The notes under the pieces are model-generated. The model saw only the letters and a program-made list of their open reading frames with translations. It did not search any database and was not told the DNA's origin. A stretch of DNA of 58,907 bases from Spongiibacteraceae bacterium UBA5047 (GTDB lineage Bacteria; Pseudomonadota; Gammaproteobacteria; Pseudomonadales; Spongiibacteraceae): positions 174,679 to 233,585 of the forward strand of contig DIBR01000002.1 in assembly GCA_002415025.1 (NCBI GenBank), in the 5' to 3' direction. A program made the position numbers and the translations under genes. This document shows, piece by piece, positions 1-8,500 of this stretch. Each line of letters starts with the position of its first letter. The stretch's first letter is position 1.

Positions 1-2
1 AA

Positions 3-110
3 AAGCTGCTTCAGCAGTGGGAGAAACCAGCCGTTAAATCCGAGTACAACATCGCTGAGTTGACCAAGACGATGGGGCCAGGGGCCGGAGATGGTTTCGT
101 CTATAGCTGA
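3..110 (+). CDS. RiPP precursor peptide 1, 5' end outside window
   Basis: The open frame enters from the left edge and its last 35 codons are visible. The visible peptide has a leader-like part containing W-E-K-P-A-V and the conserved stretch KSEYNIAELTK, then a short glycine-rich tail, TMGPGAGDGFVYS. WxxPxV resembles the YxxPxL motif that PqqD-type recognition proteins bind in lasso leaders, and Thr at -2 of the LTK end fits the lasso leader rule. A paralogue at 498-656 shares the leader and the C-terminal DG-[FI]-[VN]-YS. The reading frame and paralogy are seen; the RiPP role is inferred from them and from the neighbouring kinase, PqqD, B2 and exporter genes. The start codon is outside the window. 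Confidence 0.72.
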   Translation, partial: KLLQQWEKPAVKSEYNIAELTKTMGPGAGDGFVYS

Positions 111-497
111 CATGACAAGTCCGCTAGGCGGGCCTGTCTGGTGACTCTATGGCGCCGCTCCTCGGTGGCCTGGCATACTTTACTCCGGTATTGCCGGCTT
201 TGGTCATCTGCGGTGCAGCGCGGGCAAGGTCGGTTCTGGCAACAGCCTGCGGTACTTTGTCTGCCCGCCACACTTGTGCGCGGGTAGTCTGGCCCAAAAC
301 TCAGGTCACACGGGGCGTTAGAAGCGCTCTTTTTTCAGTGTTTCAACCCTCGGTCTGCTCTCTCTGCGCAAGTGTCAGGGCTCTAGTCATTGCCAAAAAT
401 TCGTCTGTTGCCGACGGTGCCTTCTGTTATGGCGGAATACTGTAGGGTGTTCTATAGTCTTTCTGCTGGGTTTGATTATTTTTGCGGGGTATGACTG
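111..497. other. Intergenic stretch between the two precursor genes
   Basis: No gene is supported here. A 98-codon open frame (149-445) starts in this stretch, but it has no ribosome binding site, no recognisable family and an odd Cys/Ala/Val-rich composition. TATAGT at 453-458 could be a -10 box for the downstream precursor, although no good -35 hexamer is spaced before it. The length suggests that each precursor has its own promoter. Confidence 0.4.
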
Positions 498-656
498 ATG
501 GCCAGAGACAAAAAACGGTGCCTTGATGGTGGTGTCGATCACAAGCTTCGCGAGCAATGGGAGCGGCCCGTGGTTAAGTCGGAATATAGCATTGCCGAAT
601 TGACCAAGATGGCGAGCATGAGTTTGTTGGCGCTTGACGGCATTAACTATAGCTGA
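498..656 (+). CDS. RiPP precursor peptide 2 (52 aa, lasso-type leader)
   Basis: This 52-codon ORF has ATG at 498 and GGGG at 486-489 as a weak ribosome binding site. The leader has W-E-R-P-V-V (residues 21-26) and KSEYSIAELTK (27-37); the predicted core after LTK is MASMSLLALDGINYS. It aligns with the precursor at 3-110 through leader and C-terminus while the middle of the core differs, which is the usual pattern of paralogous precursors. Thr is at -2 of the proposed cleavage point. The final residue is Ser, the residue phosphorylated by HPr-kinase-like tailoring enzymes in paeninodin-type lasso peptides. Asp is at core position 10, outside the 7-9 ring sizes known for lasso peptides, so the ring chemistry is uncertain. 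It converges on the kinase at 667-1602. Confidence 0.78.
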   Translation: MARDKKRCLDGGVDHKLREQWERPVVKSEYSIAELTKMASMSLLALDGINYS

Positions 657-666
657 CTGACAGGGC

Positions 667-1602
667 TTAACCCCTGGGCCTGTAACCCGTTGAATCCAGA
701 AACCGCAGTGCGGCCTCGGCAGTTTGAGGCCCGGTATCCGCGTTGCCGGGCCGGGTAATCCGAAGTACGGGTATGGCCAGCGCCAGCTCGGCCAGTAAGC
801 TAAAGTGCCTTGTTCGCTCGTCTTGCGTGCGCGCGTAATCCGGCCGAAAAATCAGTTCATGCAGTGCGTTAAAGGCGCTCTTGCTATCCAGCCTTTCTAT
901 CTCCAGTGTATCCCTGCTCTCTGCGAGCACCACAATGCCGGCCAGTGCGGTGGTGCTATCGACAAGCTGGCTGTGATCCAGCGCGGCGGCGTACTTGTCC
1001 AATCCGGGGCGGAGTTTTGTAGCGGTGGCATTCGGCAGGGTGCTTAGCTGGTCCTGCCATAACATCAGCGTTTGCCCGCCCGGCGGCAGGTGCCACGCGT
1101 TAGGCGACGGCTCTGGCACCGTACGGCAAAAATCGTCAGCGATCAGCCGTCCGCCCCGGGCAACCAGTTGGGCGCAGAGGGCGCTTTTGCCCGCCCCGCT
1201 GGGGCCGGTAATGAGCAGGCCTCGGCCGTTAATGGAAACTGCGTTGGCGTGTAGAGGCACCTCCCGGCGTTGCCACAGCAGCGATGCGAGCGCTTCTGAA
1301 AAGAGAACCAGCTCAAGGTCGGATTCACTGGCTCCCGGGTGGGCTTCAATGACGACGCTGCGCGCGTCGGGCACCCAAAAGCGACCGATATCGGGCGCAT
1401 CAAACAAAAAACCGTGGTTATCGCGAACATGGCGCACCGTCGATAACCCAATTTGCAGTTCAGGCGGGAGGCTTGCCAAGCGTACACGCACATCGGCCTC
1501 GCGTTGTGTGCTATGAGGTGCGCGCAAACGACGTGCGGCAAAGGGCAGCTCCAGGCTTAACCCGAGGTGGGAATAATGCAGGGGTGGTTCGCGTTCGGGC
1601 AT
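667..1602 (-). CDS. HPr-kinase-like protein, RiPP tailoring kinase (copy 1)
   Basis: This 311-residue protein has the HPr kinase core: His118 in PLHANAV, a P-loop GPSGAGKS at 133-140 and the acidic LIADD at 153-157. These correspond to the catalytic His, Walker A and Asp of HprK. The N-terminal HprK domain is absent, as in HprK-related kinase A proteins found beside PqqD and lasso genes. The expected reaction is ATP-dependent phosphorylation of the precursor, most likely at its conserved C-terminal Ser; this is inferred from the paeninodin system. It is the second gene of a two-gene leftward operon, starting 6 bp after the methyltransferase stop. A second, divergent copy lies at 4137-5078. 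Confidence 0.85.
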   Translation of the reverse strand: MPEREPPLHYSHLGLSLELPFAARRLRAPHSTQREADVRVRLASLPPELQIGLSTVRHVRDNHGFLFDAPDIGRFWVPDARSVVIEAHPGASESDLELVLFSEALASLLWQRREVPLHANAVSINGRGLLITGPSGAGKSALCAQLVARGGRLIADDFCRTVPEPSPNAWHLPPGGQTLMLWQDQLSTLPNATATKLRPGLDKYAAALDHSQLVDSTTALAGIVVLAESRDTLEIERLDSKSAFNALHELIFRPDYARTQDERTRHFSLLAELALAIPVLRITRPGNADTGPQTAEAALRFLDSTGYRPRG

Positions 1603-1608
1603 TAGTGT

Positions 1609-2865
1609 TTATCCCGGCTCGGTCACTCGCAGCGTACTGGCCTTTCCCTTGCGCGAGAAGGTGATGGGCACCACCTGCCCCGCCTCAAGTGTCAGTGGTT
1701 TTTTGTCGGTAAATAACCGCGGGTTGCGCATGGTGGCGCCTATGGTTGCGCTGGGCCCATTGCAGTAAAGGCTGCCACCACCATAATCGAGTTCGTAAAA
1801 GGTGAGGATAGCGGCTTCGGCGGCGCTCGCCGTCGCGGTCAAGTTTGCCGTCCAGTGTTGCTCGCCCGTGGGCTTTAGGTCGTCATGTGCAAAGTCAATG
1901 TTCGCCACCGGCACGGCTTCAGAATAGGCCCTTAAATCTGCGGCGCGTTTGGGGCGAATCAGCTCGCCCTGTCCTGCGCGTTGGCGATCTCTCAGTTTGC
2001 GTGTTTTGGTCGCCAGCTCTGCTACGGCGTTAAAGGAAAAGCCGAAGTCTTTGTGCCACTGCCCAATCTTTTCGGCCGTTGGCCACTCATGCCCCTGGAA
2101 GTGCTCGGGCGTTGAGACCAGTTGTGCGTAAACGGTCAGTTGTGCCGGCACGATGCGCGCTTCAGGTTTTAGAAGCCGCGCACGTGCATCGGCGGTAACC
2201 CCCAGCATGTCTTCTGAGAATGGGTCCTGGCTGACAAGCTCCGAGATCATAACATCACATTTGACCGGGAGTTCAATGTCGCTGGAATAGGCGCGCAGCA
2301 CGGTCAGCCGGTTGGCCAGGCCGTTTTCCTCGGCAAGCGCCTGAGCCAGGCTGGCCGCTGGGCTGGGTTCAATCGCGTAAACGTGAGTCGCCCCTGCCCG
2401 CAGAGCGGCAAAGGCCAGTATTCCCGAGCCGGTGCCGATATCAACTACGTTATCGCCTTTGCGCACCGTGCGGGCAATGCCCTCAAGCGCGGCCAGTGTT
2501 CGGGTGCGGTCATTCAGGCAGGATAACACTCCGCCAATCCCGTCGTAGCTATTGTCGGCACCCGCAACGGCTAGTTGCGTGCCCTCCGAGGGCTGTAGCA
2601 GGCCGCAGGCCACCCATTTCATCAGGCGCATGCGCCAGAGGGTGAGGTCGCCTCCGAGCTGCTGCATGTATTCCAGCACGGTTATGGGCGCTGTCGGACC
2701 ATCGAACCGGGCGAGGGCGGGCAGCACTGATTTGTCGTCGGAGAGGAGTAGCTTGCCCGCCAGCATGAAGTCGACCTGACTGCCGGTTCCGAATTTGCAC
2801 TCCAGGTTGGCGGCTAGCATATGGGGTGCGTTGAGATCTATTTTTTTCGGCACTGGGGTCTCCAT
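1609..2865 (-). CDS. PRMT-like SAM-dependent methyltransferase
   Basis: This 418-residue protein has a class I SAM fold of the protein arginine methyltransferase type. Motif I is VVDIGTGSG (about residues 140-148), followed by AIEPS as the post-I acidic motif. SELVSQDPFSED occupies the position of the PRMT double-E loop but has only part of its pattern. About 120 residues precede the methyltransferase core, and a beta-rich C-terminal domain follows, as in PRMTs. Its target is not known. Tight linkage to the HprK-like kinase (6 bp) and to RiPP precursors suggests methylation of the peptide, by inference only. ATG at 2865 is the only plausible start. Confidence 0.75.
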   Translation of the reverse strand: METPVPKKIDLNAPHMLAANLECKFGTGSQVDFMLAGKLLLSDDKSVLPALARFDGPTAPITVLEYMQQLGGDLTLWRMRLMKWVACGLLQPSEGTQLAVAGADNSYDGIGGVLSCLNDRTRTLAALEGIARTVRKGDNVVDIGTGSGILAFAALRAGATHVYAIEPSPAASLAQALAEENGLANRLTVLRAYSSDIELPVKCDVMISELVSQDPFSEDMLGVTADARARLLKPEARIVPAQLTVYAQLVSTPEHFQGHEWPTAEKIGQWHKDFGFSFNAVAELATKTRKLRDRQRAGQGELIRPKRAADLRAYSEAVPVANIDFAHDDLKPTGEQHWTANLTATASAAEAAILTFYELDYGGGSLYCNGPSATIGATMRNPRLFTDKKPLTLEAGQVVPITFSRKGKASTLRVTEPG

Positions 2866-3066
2866 TGTCGGCGCGGGCAGCGGGTGAAATCTGTGCCGTA
2901 AAGCCGGGACATGATTAAGTACAACAACGTGAAAGGCAAGTGGGTTTGCGGTTTAGAGCAAGGGTTTTGGTTGCGGCTTAGCCGGCTCGGGCAGCAGTCT
3001 ATCGGGTGAATCGGTTAGGTGGGTGCGAGTTTGTCAAGGTGCCGCCCCGGCACCTGGCTATGCTTG

Positions 3067-3104
3067 GCCGTTCAAAGTCCCATTGAGGCGGGGTCTTGAA
3101 CGGC
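3067..3104 (-). terminator. Inverted repeat downstream of the collar-domain gene
   Basis: A perfect 9-bp inverted repeat (GCCGTTCAA / TTGAACGGC) with a 20-nt loop that can itself pair CCC with GGG. It lies just past the stop of the leftward gene ending at 3116. No T-run follows on the minus strand, so a rho-independent terminator is only possible. The rest of 2866-3115 shows nothing else I can support. Confidence 0.4.
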
Positions 3105-3115
3105 GCGCGGCCAGC

Positions 3116-3733
3116 TTAGTTGCGGGAGGGGAATACCCCTTGTGTGGCAATGCAGGGGCGCAAGCCGAGATAGGGGTTGCGAATGGGTGCAGCTTGCCCG
3201 CCGCCGGTATTGCCGATGCTGGCGGCGTCAAGCGTTGCGTCGGGCGGCGTGTTGGTCGCCCGGTAGATGCCTGTATTGCGTTGGCCATCTATATCGATGG
3301 GAGTGGCAAGCATTCGTCCCTGGCCGGGGAACCTGTTTGCGTCGTCTGTGGTGACCCTCAATGGGTGGCTGTGGGCGGGGAGTTGATTTGTGGTCAGTGT
3401 CACGGTTTCGTTGCCGCTTTTCTGGCCCCAGGAGATCGGTGTGAGGCCGGGGCCGTTGCCGTAACCGACCGCACTTCGCCCGCGCAGGTCAGGCAGGCCG
3501 AATGTTGTTCGCCCGTCGCCGCCGAAGGTTGTGCCCAGCAAGGAAAAGAGAGCTGTGTTTGAGCTTATGGCAAGCAACTGCCCTTCGGCGGTGGCCCAGC
3601 CCCTTGGGCAAAAATTGAATCCGACCCACATGATTTCACCGAGAAGAGGGTTTGCAGAGGCCTGTGCGGAAGGTGGCGGCAGTGCTCCGCTCATCAGTAC
3701 CAGAATTATTGCAGCGCATGATGGTCTTTTCAT
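3116..3733 (-). CDS. Secreted tail-collar domain protein (microcystin-dependent-protein family)
   Basis: This 205-residue protein has an N-terminal signal peptide (about residues 1-24) and then the phage tail collar fold. Visible motifs are GEIMWVGFNFCPRGW, then GQLLAIS...ALFSLLGTTFGGDG and FGLPDLRGR, the hallmark of the MdpB/collar family. Such proteins are found in prophages but also as free-standing secreted proteins. No other phage gene is nearby, so this is probably the free-standing type. Whether it belongs to the RiPP locus is unknown; it merely lies between the two kinase loci. It is transcribed leftwards on its own. Confidence 0.8.
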   Translation of the reverse strand: MKRPSCAAIILVLMSGALPPPSAQASANPLLGEIMWVGFNFCPRGWATAEGQLLAISSNTALFSLLGTTFGGDGRTTFGLPDLRGRSAVGYGNGPGLTPISWGQKSGNETVTLTTNQLPAHSHPLRVTTDDANRFPGQGRMLATPIDIDGQRNTGIYRATNTPPDATLDAASIGNTGGGQAAPIRNPYLGLRPCIATQGVFPSRN

Positions 3734-4136
3734 TATTGCAGTCCCGTTTGTTGTGGGCGCTTAATGCACACATTTTTAATGTTGTGCCGCTAACTTTTCA
3801 GCCTAGGCGCAGCTTCGCCGCTTGTCAATAATACCTTTTTATATGGTTGCGAGGGTCTGGAATTTGTGCCCTTGCGCTGATTTGATTGGCTATCCCTCCC
3901 GGTTTGTGCTGATTCGCAGCTTTAGGTGGTTAGGGCGGGGCAAGAGAGTCGGGGATTCAACTATCAAAGGGAGCTGCGCCGGGTTGCCCAGCCAATTGCG
4001 CCCGCCTGGCTGGCGGCGAGTTAGGGGGTGCGTTAAGATCGATTTTTGGGTGCGGCAGCGCAGTATTCACGCAGCGGCTGCGGCCGGTGTGACGTGTCTG
4101 TGCACACTAACGACGAGAATGTTGGGTGAGAATAAG
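3734..4136. other. Divergent intergenic region between collar protein and kinase 2
   Basis: About 400 bp with no supported gene. The frame of the downstream kinase stays open back to 3822, but the extra residues show no homology to HprK and have no ribosome binding site, so I treat them as untranslated. It presumably carries promoters for both divergent genes. I could not pick convincing -35/-10 pairs. Confidence 0.45.
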
Positions 4137-5078
4137 ATGAAGGGTAACCCGGAGAAGATGGGTACGCGCGAGTCGCGCCCGTTACAAAGCCGGGCGGCCC
4201 AGGTCTATGGGCTGAATCTGGTTGGCGAATTCGACCCCGTCCCGGCGATTGTGCAGTCTGACCACGGGGCTGGCGGAAGCCCGGTAACGATTCGGCGCGC
4301 TTCGCTTCCCGCTGATGTTACCGCGTCGCTGGCGGCGGGAACTGACGTGATAAATTCGCCAGGCTTGTCGGTTCAGCGCTTTGCCGGAATTGGCACGTTT
4401 ATGGTGGAAAACGGCACCGATATCACTATAGATGCTGCGCCGGACGTCTCGGCCCATTCGCTCAAGCTGTGGCTTTTAGGCCCGGTCTTGGCTGCTGTTT
4501 TGTATCAGCGTGGCTTGGTGCCCTTGCACGGAAACGGCATCGATCTGGGAGGTAGCTCGGTCATTGTCAGTGGTAATAGCGGGGCGGGTAAAAGCACGTT
4601 GACCTGTGACTTGCTTGCGCGCGGCCACCGCCTGATCAGTGACGACGTTTGCGTCGTGCGGTGGCCGGGGCCTGTTATTGCGCCGGGTATCGCAGAAATG
4701 AAGTTGTGGGCGGATACGCTGGATCGAGTGGTTGGCTCAGCGACCTATCCCGTGCCGGGCCGGGAGGGGAAGTTTCACGTTGGTCTGTATCAGGGGCAGG
4801 TTTCCGACTGCCCGCCACCACTCAGTTCGATATGGGTGCTTAACCCCAGCACAGAAGCAAAAAAGCTTAGCATCGAGAGTGTCCGTGGCGCGGCGGTACT
4901 GCGTTTACTATCGCCCATGAGTTACCGCACGGGCCACATTCAAGGTCATGATCGCTTTGCGGCATTGTTTGCCTTTGTGGAGCAGTTGGCCAAAGCCGTG
5001 CGTGTTTACACGGTCGACTTTCCGGAAGGCTCGTACTTTTCTGACGACATTGTGTCTGCGATCGAGCGGCACGGCTAA
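4137..5078 (+). CDS. HPr-kinase-like protein, RiPP tailoring kinase (copy 2)
   Basis: From ATG 4137 this is a 313-residue HprK-like kinase. GGTGAG at 4125-4130, a few bases upstream, decides this start. His131 in PLHGNGI, P-loop GNSGAGKST (146-154) and ISDD (167-170) match the catalytic His, Walker A and Asp pair of HPr kinase. It resembles copy 1 at 667-1602 only in this core, so the two are distant paralogues. It heads a rightward run: small ORF 5089-5217, PqqD 5214-5495, permease fusion 5561-8713. HprK-related kinase next to PqqD is a known arrangement in proteobacterial RiPP loci. Phosphorylation of a peptide serine is the likely reaction, by inference. Confidence 0.85.
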   Translation: MKGNPEKMGTRESRPLQSRAAQVYGLNLVGEFDPVPAIVQSDHGAGGSPVTIRRASLPADVTASLAAGTDVINSPGLSVQRFAGIGTFMVENGTDITIDAAPDVSAHSLKLWLLGPVLAAVLYQRGLVPLHGNGIDLGGSSVIVSGNSGAGKSTLTCDLLARGHRLISDDVCVVRWPGPVIAPGIAEMKLWADTLDRVVGSATYPVPGREGKFHVGLYQGQVSDCPPPLSSIWVLNPSTEAKKLSIESVRGAAVLRLLSPMSYRTGHIQGHDRFAALFAFVEQLAKAVRVYTVDFPEGSYFSDDIVSAIERHG

Positions 5079-5088
5079 CGCAGAGGGA

Positions 5089-5217
5089 ATGAATAAAGGT
5101 AAACTGCGGCACTCTGAGGGCGTTAGGACTCTCGGTTTCCAACAGGCGGAAATCAGAAAGTGGCAATTTGTATTCCCGGCTGAAAAAAATACTTTGAATC
5201 ACAGTGAGGTAGCATGA
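5089..5217 (+). CDS. Small ORF (42 aa) between kinase 2 and PqqD, translationally coupled
   Basis: ATG at 5089 follows AGAGGGA (5082-5088) almost directly and lies 10 bp after the kinase stop. The TGA stop (5215-5217) overlaps the ATG of the PqqD gene (5214) as ATGA. The peptide begins MNKGKLRHSEGVRTLGF and ends HSEVA. I recognise no family. Tight spacing and the stop/start overlap suggest it is translated, either as a third precursor-like or accessory peptide or only as a leader cistron that couples kinase and PqqD synthesis. It lacks the KSEYxIAELTK leader of the two precursors. The ribosome binding site is strong but unusually close. Confidence 0.5.
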   Translation: MNKGKLRHSEGVRTLGFQQAEIRKWQFVFPAEKNTLNHSEVA

Positions 5218-5495
5218 TAACTGATAACACTGCCGTCCGCGCAGCCGATAACGTTGTGTTTAATGAATTTGACGGTGAAACAGTGTTGATGTGCGTGGAT
5301 TCCGGTAAATACATTGACCTGAACGCGACCGCGAGCCGGATTTGGGAGCGTATCGCAGAAGATTGGATAACATTTGATGCCTTGTGTCAGGGCTTGACGG
5401 ATGAATTTGATGTGGATATCGAGTCTTGTCGCGTCGACAGCCTCGCGTTGCTGGAAGATCTGCATAATCGCGGATTAATAGAGGTTCGTCAGTGA
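5214..5495 (+). CDS. PqqD-family RiPP recognition element (B1-type)
   Basis: This 93-residue protein has the PqqD winged-helix fold pattern: an N-terminal beta hairpin (VVFNEFDGETVLMCVDSGKY), then IDLNATASRIWERI and the helical ALLEDLHNRGLIEV C-terminus. Free-standing PqqD proteins bind the leader of RiPP precursors and present it to the processing enzymes; in lasso systems they act with the B2 peptidase. Its ATG overlaps the stop of the preceding small ORF. It is the likely partner of the B2 protein at 10466-10939 and of the WxxPxV leader motif in both precursors, by inference. Confidence 0.88.
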   Translation: MITDNTAVRAADNVVFNEFDGETVLMCVDSGKYIDLNATASRIWERIAEDWITFDALCQGLTDEFDVDIESCRVDSLALLEDLHNRGLIEVRQ

Positions 5496-5560
5496 GCAGT
5501 TCTCTCGCCCGGGCCGCAAGCTGTGTTTGTTGAGCGCAAGCCGCTTTCGCAGCGCGGCAT

Positions 5561-8500
5561 GTGTCTGCGGGTGAGGTAGCGGTGTTGCCCCGGATTTCCC
5601 TACAAAGCATTGACCCGCGCGCCTTACTGACCGGGTTGCTGATTGTGCTTTTGTGCGCCGCATTCTGGTCGGGGTCCCGGTATCCTTCGCTGGAAGGCAA
5701 GGCCAACTCAAATCCGGATAGTGCGCTGCAAACGTCTCTGGGTTTTGAGCGTCACTTCGCTGCCCCCGCGGCAGGCGCGGGCTACTGGAGTCGGGTTGGC
5801 TACGAAACGCTTGAGTGGCTGGCAACTAATCGGCAGGGAATGACCTTTGGCATTCTTCTCGCCGCTGCAATTTTAACCCTCCTGCCGCTACTGAAGCCGG
5901 CGAGCCCCGACAGTCGATTTTCTGCGTTGCGCGGGGCCCTCGTGGGGGCACCGATGGGGGTTTGCGTGAATTGCGCCGCACCCATTGGTATTGCCATGCT
6001 GCGCGGTGGCTCGCGCGCTGAAATGGCACTGGCCGTGATGATCAGCTCTCCGAGTCTGAATGTTGTGGTACTGGGTATGTTGTTCGCACTGTTTCCCTGG
6101 TATTTCATAGCGATCAAGCTGGCCAGTGTGGTGTTGCTGATTTTTGTGGCGGTGCCTTTGTCTGTTCGTTTCTCCGGGCGCCCGCTGCGGCAGGCTGCGC
6201 TGGAAGCGGCCAAGCCGCGTGCCGGTCTGTTTGCCGCCATGAACCGCTATTTGAGTGTTAAGCCGGTTGCGGACGCCGGCGCAGCGTCAAGCTGGCCGTA
6301 TGCGCTGCTGTGGGTAGCCAGAAACTTTGGCGGCAACCTGGTCCGTATCAGTTTACTTGTCTTGCCATTGATGATCTTGAGCGGCTTCTTGGGTTCTGCG
6401 GCTGCGGAAGCGCTGCCCTGGGGGCAGCTTGCGGGATCATTCGCTCAATACGGCTGGTTGGCAGCTGTCAGTCTGCTCGGCGTTTCGGCTCTCGGTTTGT
6501 TTGTACCGGCACCTATTGCCTTTGACATTATTCTCTGCGCCATGCTGGTTCAGGCCGGGGTGGAAGAATACGTGGTTGCGGCATTGCTCGTGACCTTGGG
6601 GGCATTCAGCGTTTACCCCTGGCTGCTACTGGGGAAATTCTGGTCCTGGCGTGGCGCCAATCTGCTCGCCCTCGCGGTATTGGGTTTGGGTGTTTTGGGC
6701 GGGGCGAGCGGTCATTATCTGGCCGCTGCGCAGTTGGACTCTCAGCGAAATTTGCTGGCGAGTTATCTGGCAGAGGAGACGCCCTTTTACAAAGCCACAC
6801 CTGAGAACTTGCCGTCTTATAGTGGCGGCGAGATTGCCGCCCGAATAACCGCGTCGCCCGTTTGCAAGACGACCGCCGGCGAAGGCTACGCGATCCGGTT
6901 TTGTCCCAATGGCTCGCTGGCGCGTCCTGGCGATGGGCTCAGCTATGAGCGAGTTGATGCCGCGGGCCGCGGCGTTAAGCTGGGGCTTGGCTACAACCCT
7001 GAGATTGTGTCCGTTCTGCACTTGCCCTATTACGGCGGGCTGGCCGCTGGTGATGCCAATCGCGATGGCTGGCCCGACCTTGTGGTTGGAACTGCCGAGG
7101 GTCCGCGCCTTTATATCAATACCGGTGGCGCGTTTTTGCGTCAGCGGCTTCCCCTTGCGAATGCGGTCACCGGGCCGGTAGCACTGACAGACCTCGATGC
7201 CGATGGCTGGCCGGAGTTGGTCTATGCGGCATTTGGCGGCCTTTATGAAGTCAGGAATCGCGGCGGCGCATTTGCTGATGAGCCGCACCGGATGATTGCG
7301 GAGCTGCCCGATCGTTTTGTGTCGGCGCTGGCGATAGCCGATTTTAATCGCGATGGTTTGCTGGATATCGTTATTGGATCTGCCCTGGGGATTAACCGTC
7401 ACCGTGAAGAGGTCGGTGCGGCGGCGCGGACCTTGATTGCGTACGCCCAGCCGGATGATTCCTGGTCCGTTGAGGAGCTGGACGGGCCCGGTGGTGAGAC
7501 CCTTAGCCTGGCAGCCCATGATATTGACGGTGATGGCTGGATTGATCTGTATGAAGGCAACGATTTTGGCTGGCCCAACATTTATTACCGCAATATTGAC
7601 GGCCGGCTGGTAGCGCAAACCCGCACTGACCGGTATGTTCCCGGCGCCGACACGGCCACTACGATGTCGGTGTCGACCGCGACACTGGAGGGTGATGACC
7701 GGTTATATTTGTACAGTGCACAAATCAGCAGAAACGATGCGCGAATGGGCGCTGACAGGCAATTTCGTTTTAGTCTGTCTGATGATTGTGCTGCGTTTAT
7801 TGACCCAAAGACACAGCGGCATTGTTCCCGTTATATAGCGGTGGCCAGTGCAATTGACCGGGCGCTACGAAAGCAGCGTCTTGAGCTGTGTTCGGGCCTC
7901 GATCCGGTCGGGCGCCTGACATGCGTGGGCAGGGCTGCCAGGGGCCTCTACAGCTCGATGCCATCCACCTGCGATGCAACGGGCGGCGTATTATGGTGGA
8001 ACAAACGGGAGTGTTCGCTTTGGCGGCGGGATTTTCATACTGATGCGAGCGCTCACTTGTGGGATCGTGACTGGCCTGCGACCGAAAACGGCCGCAACCT
8101 CGCTTTTGTCATGGAGCAGGGGCAATGGCGCGAGGTGCCAGGTGCCCTGGACGCCGGGTTTGGCGCCTGGAGCTGGAACGCGGAATTTGTCGACGCCGAT
8201 GCTGACGGTTATCAGGATCTGGTAATCTCCAATGGGTATTGGTCTAGCGTTCGCACCGGCTTTGATCCCATTTTTTACCGCGGTGATGGCAGCGGGTTTG
8301 AGCGCCTTTCGGATATCGGTCTTGAGTATGACCTGCCGACGACGGCCCACCTGACGCTGGACTTTGATCGTGACGGTGATCTGGATATTGTTGCGCTCAG
8401 CCCTCATGTCGGGGTGCTCTGGTTTGAGGCGACTCAAACGCGCGGGCAGATTGTCGAGTTTTCGTTTGACTCGTCTTGCCGGGGCGGCGAGCAGATCGGG

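Noticed and set aside
149..445. 98-codon ORF between the two precursors
   Set aside because: No ribosome binding site, no family resemblance and no leader motif; composition is odd for a coding region here.
660..683. Hairpin between precursor 2 and kinase 1 as a terminator
   Set aside because: Arms match at 6 of 7 positions and no T-run follows; too weak to call.
2911..3009. 32-residue ORF (MIKYNNVKGKWVCGLEQG...) beside the methyltransferase gene, considered as a third precursor
   Set aside because: It lacks the KSEYxIAELTK leader and the YS end, and no good ribosome binding site precedes it.
3116..3733. Tail-collar protein as a sign of a prophage
   Set aside because: No other phage genes are nearby and the protein has a signal peptide, which fits a free-standing secreted member.
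3822..4136. N-terminal extension of kinase 2
   Set aside because: The extra residues do not resemble HprK and GGTGAG upstream of 4137 gives a better start.
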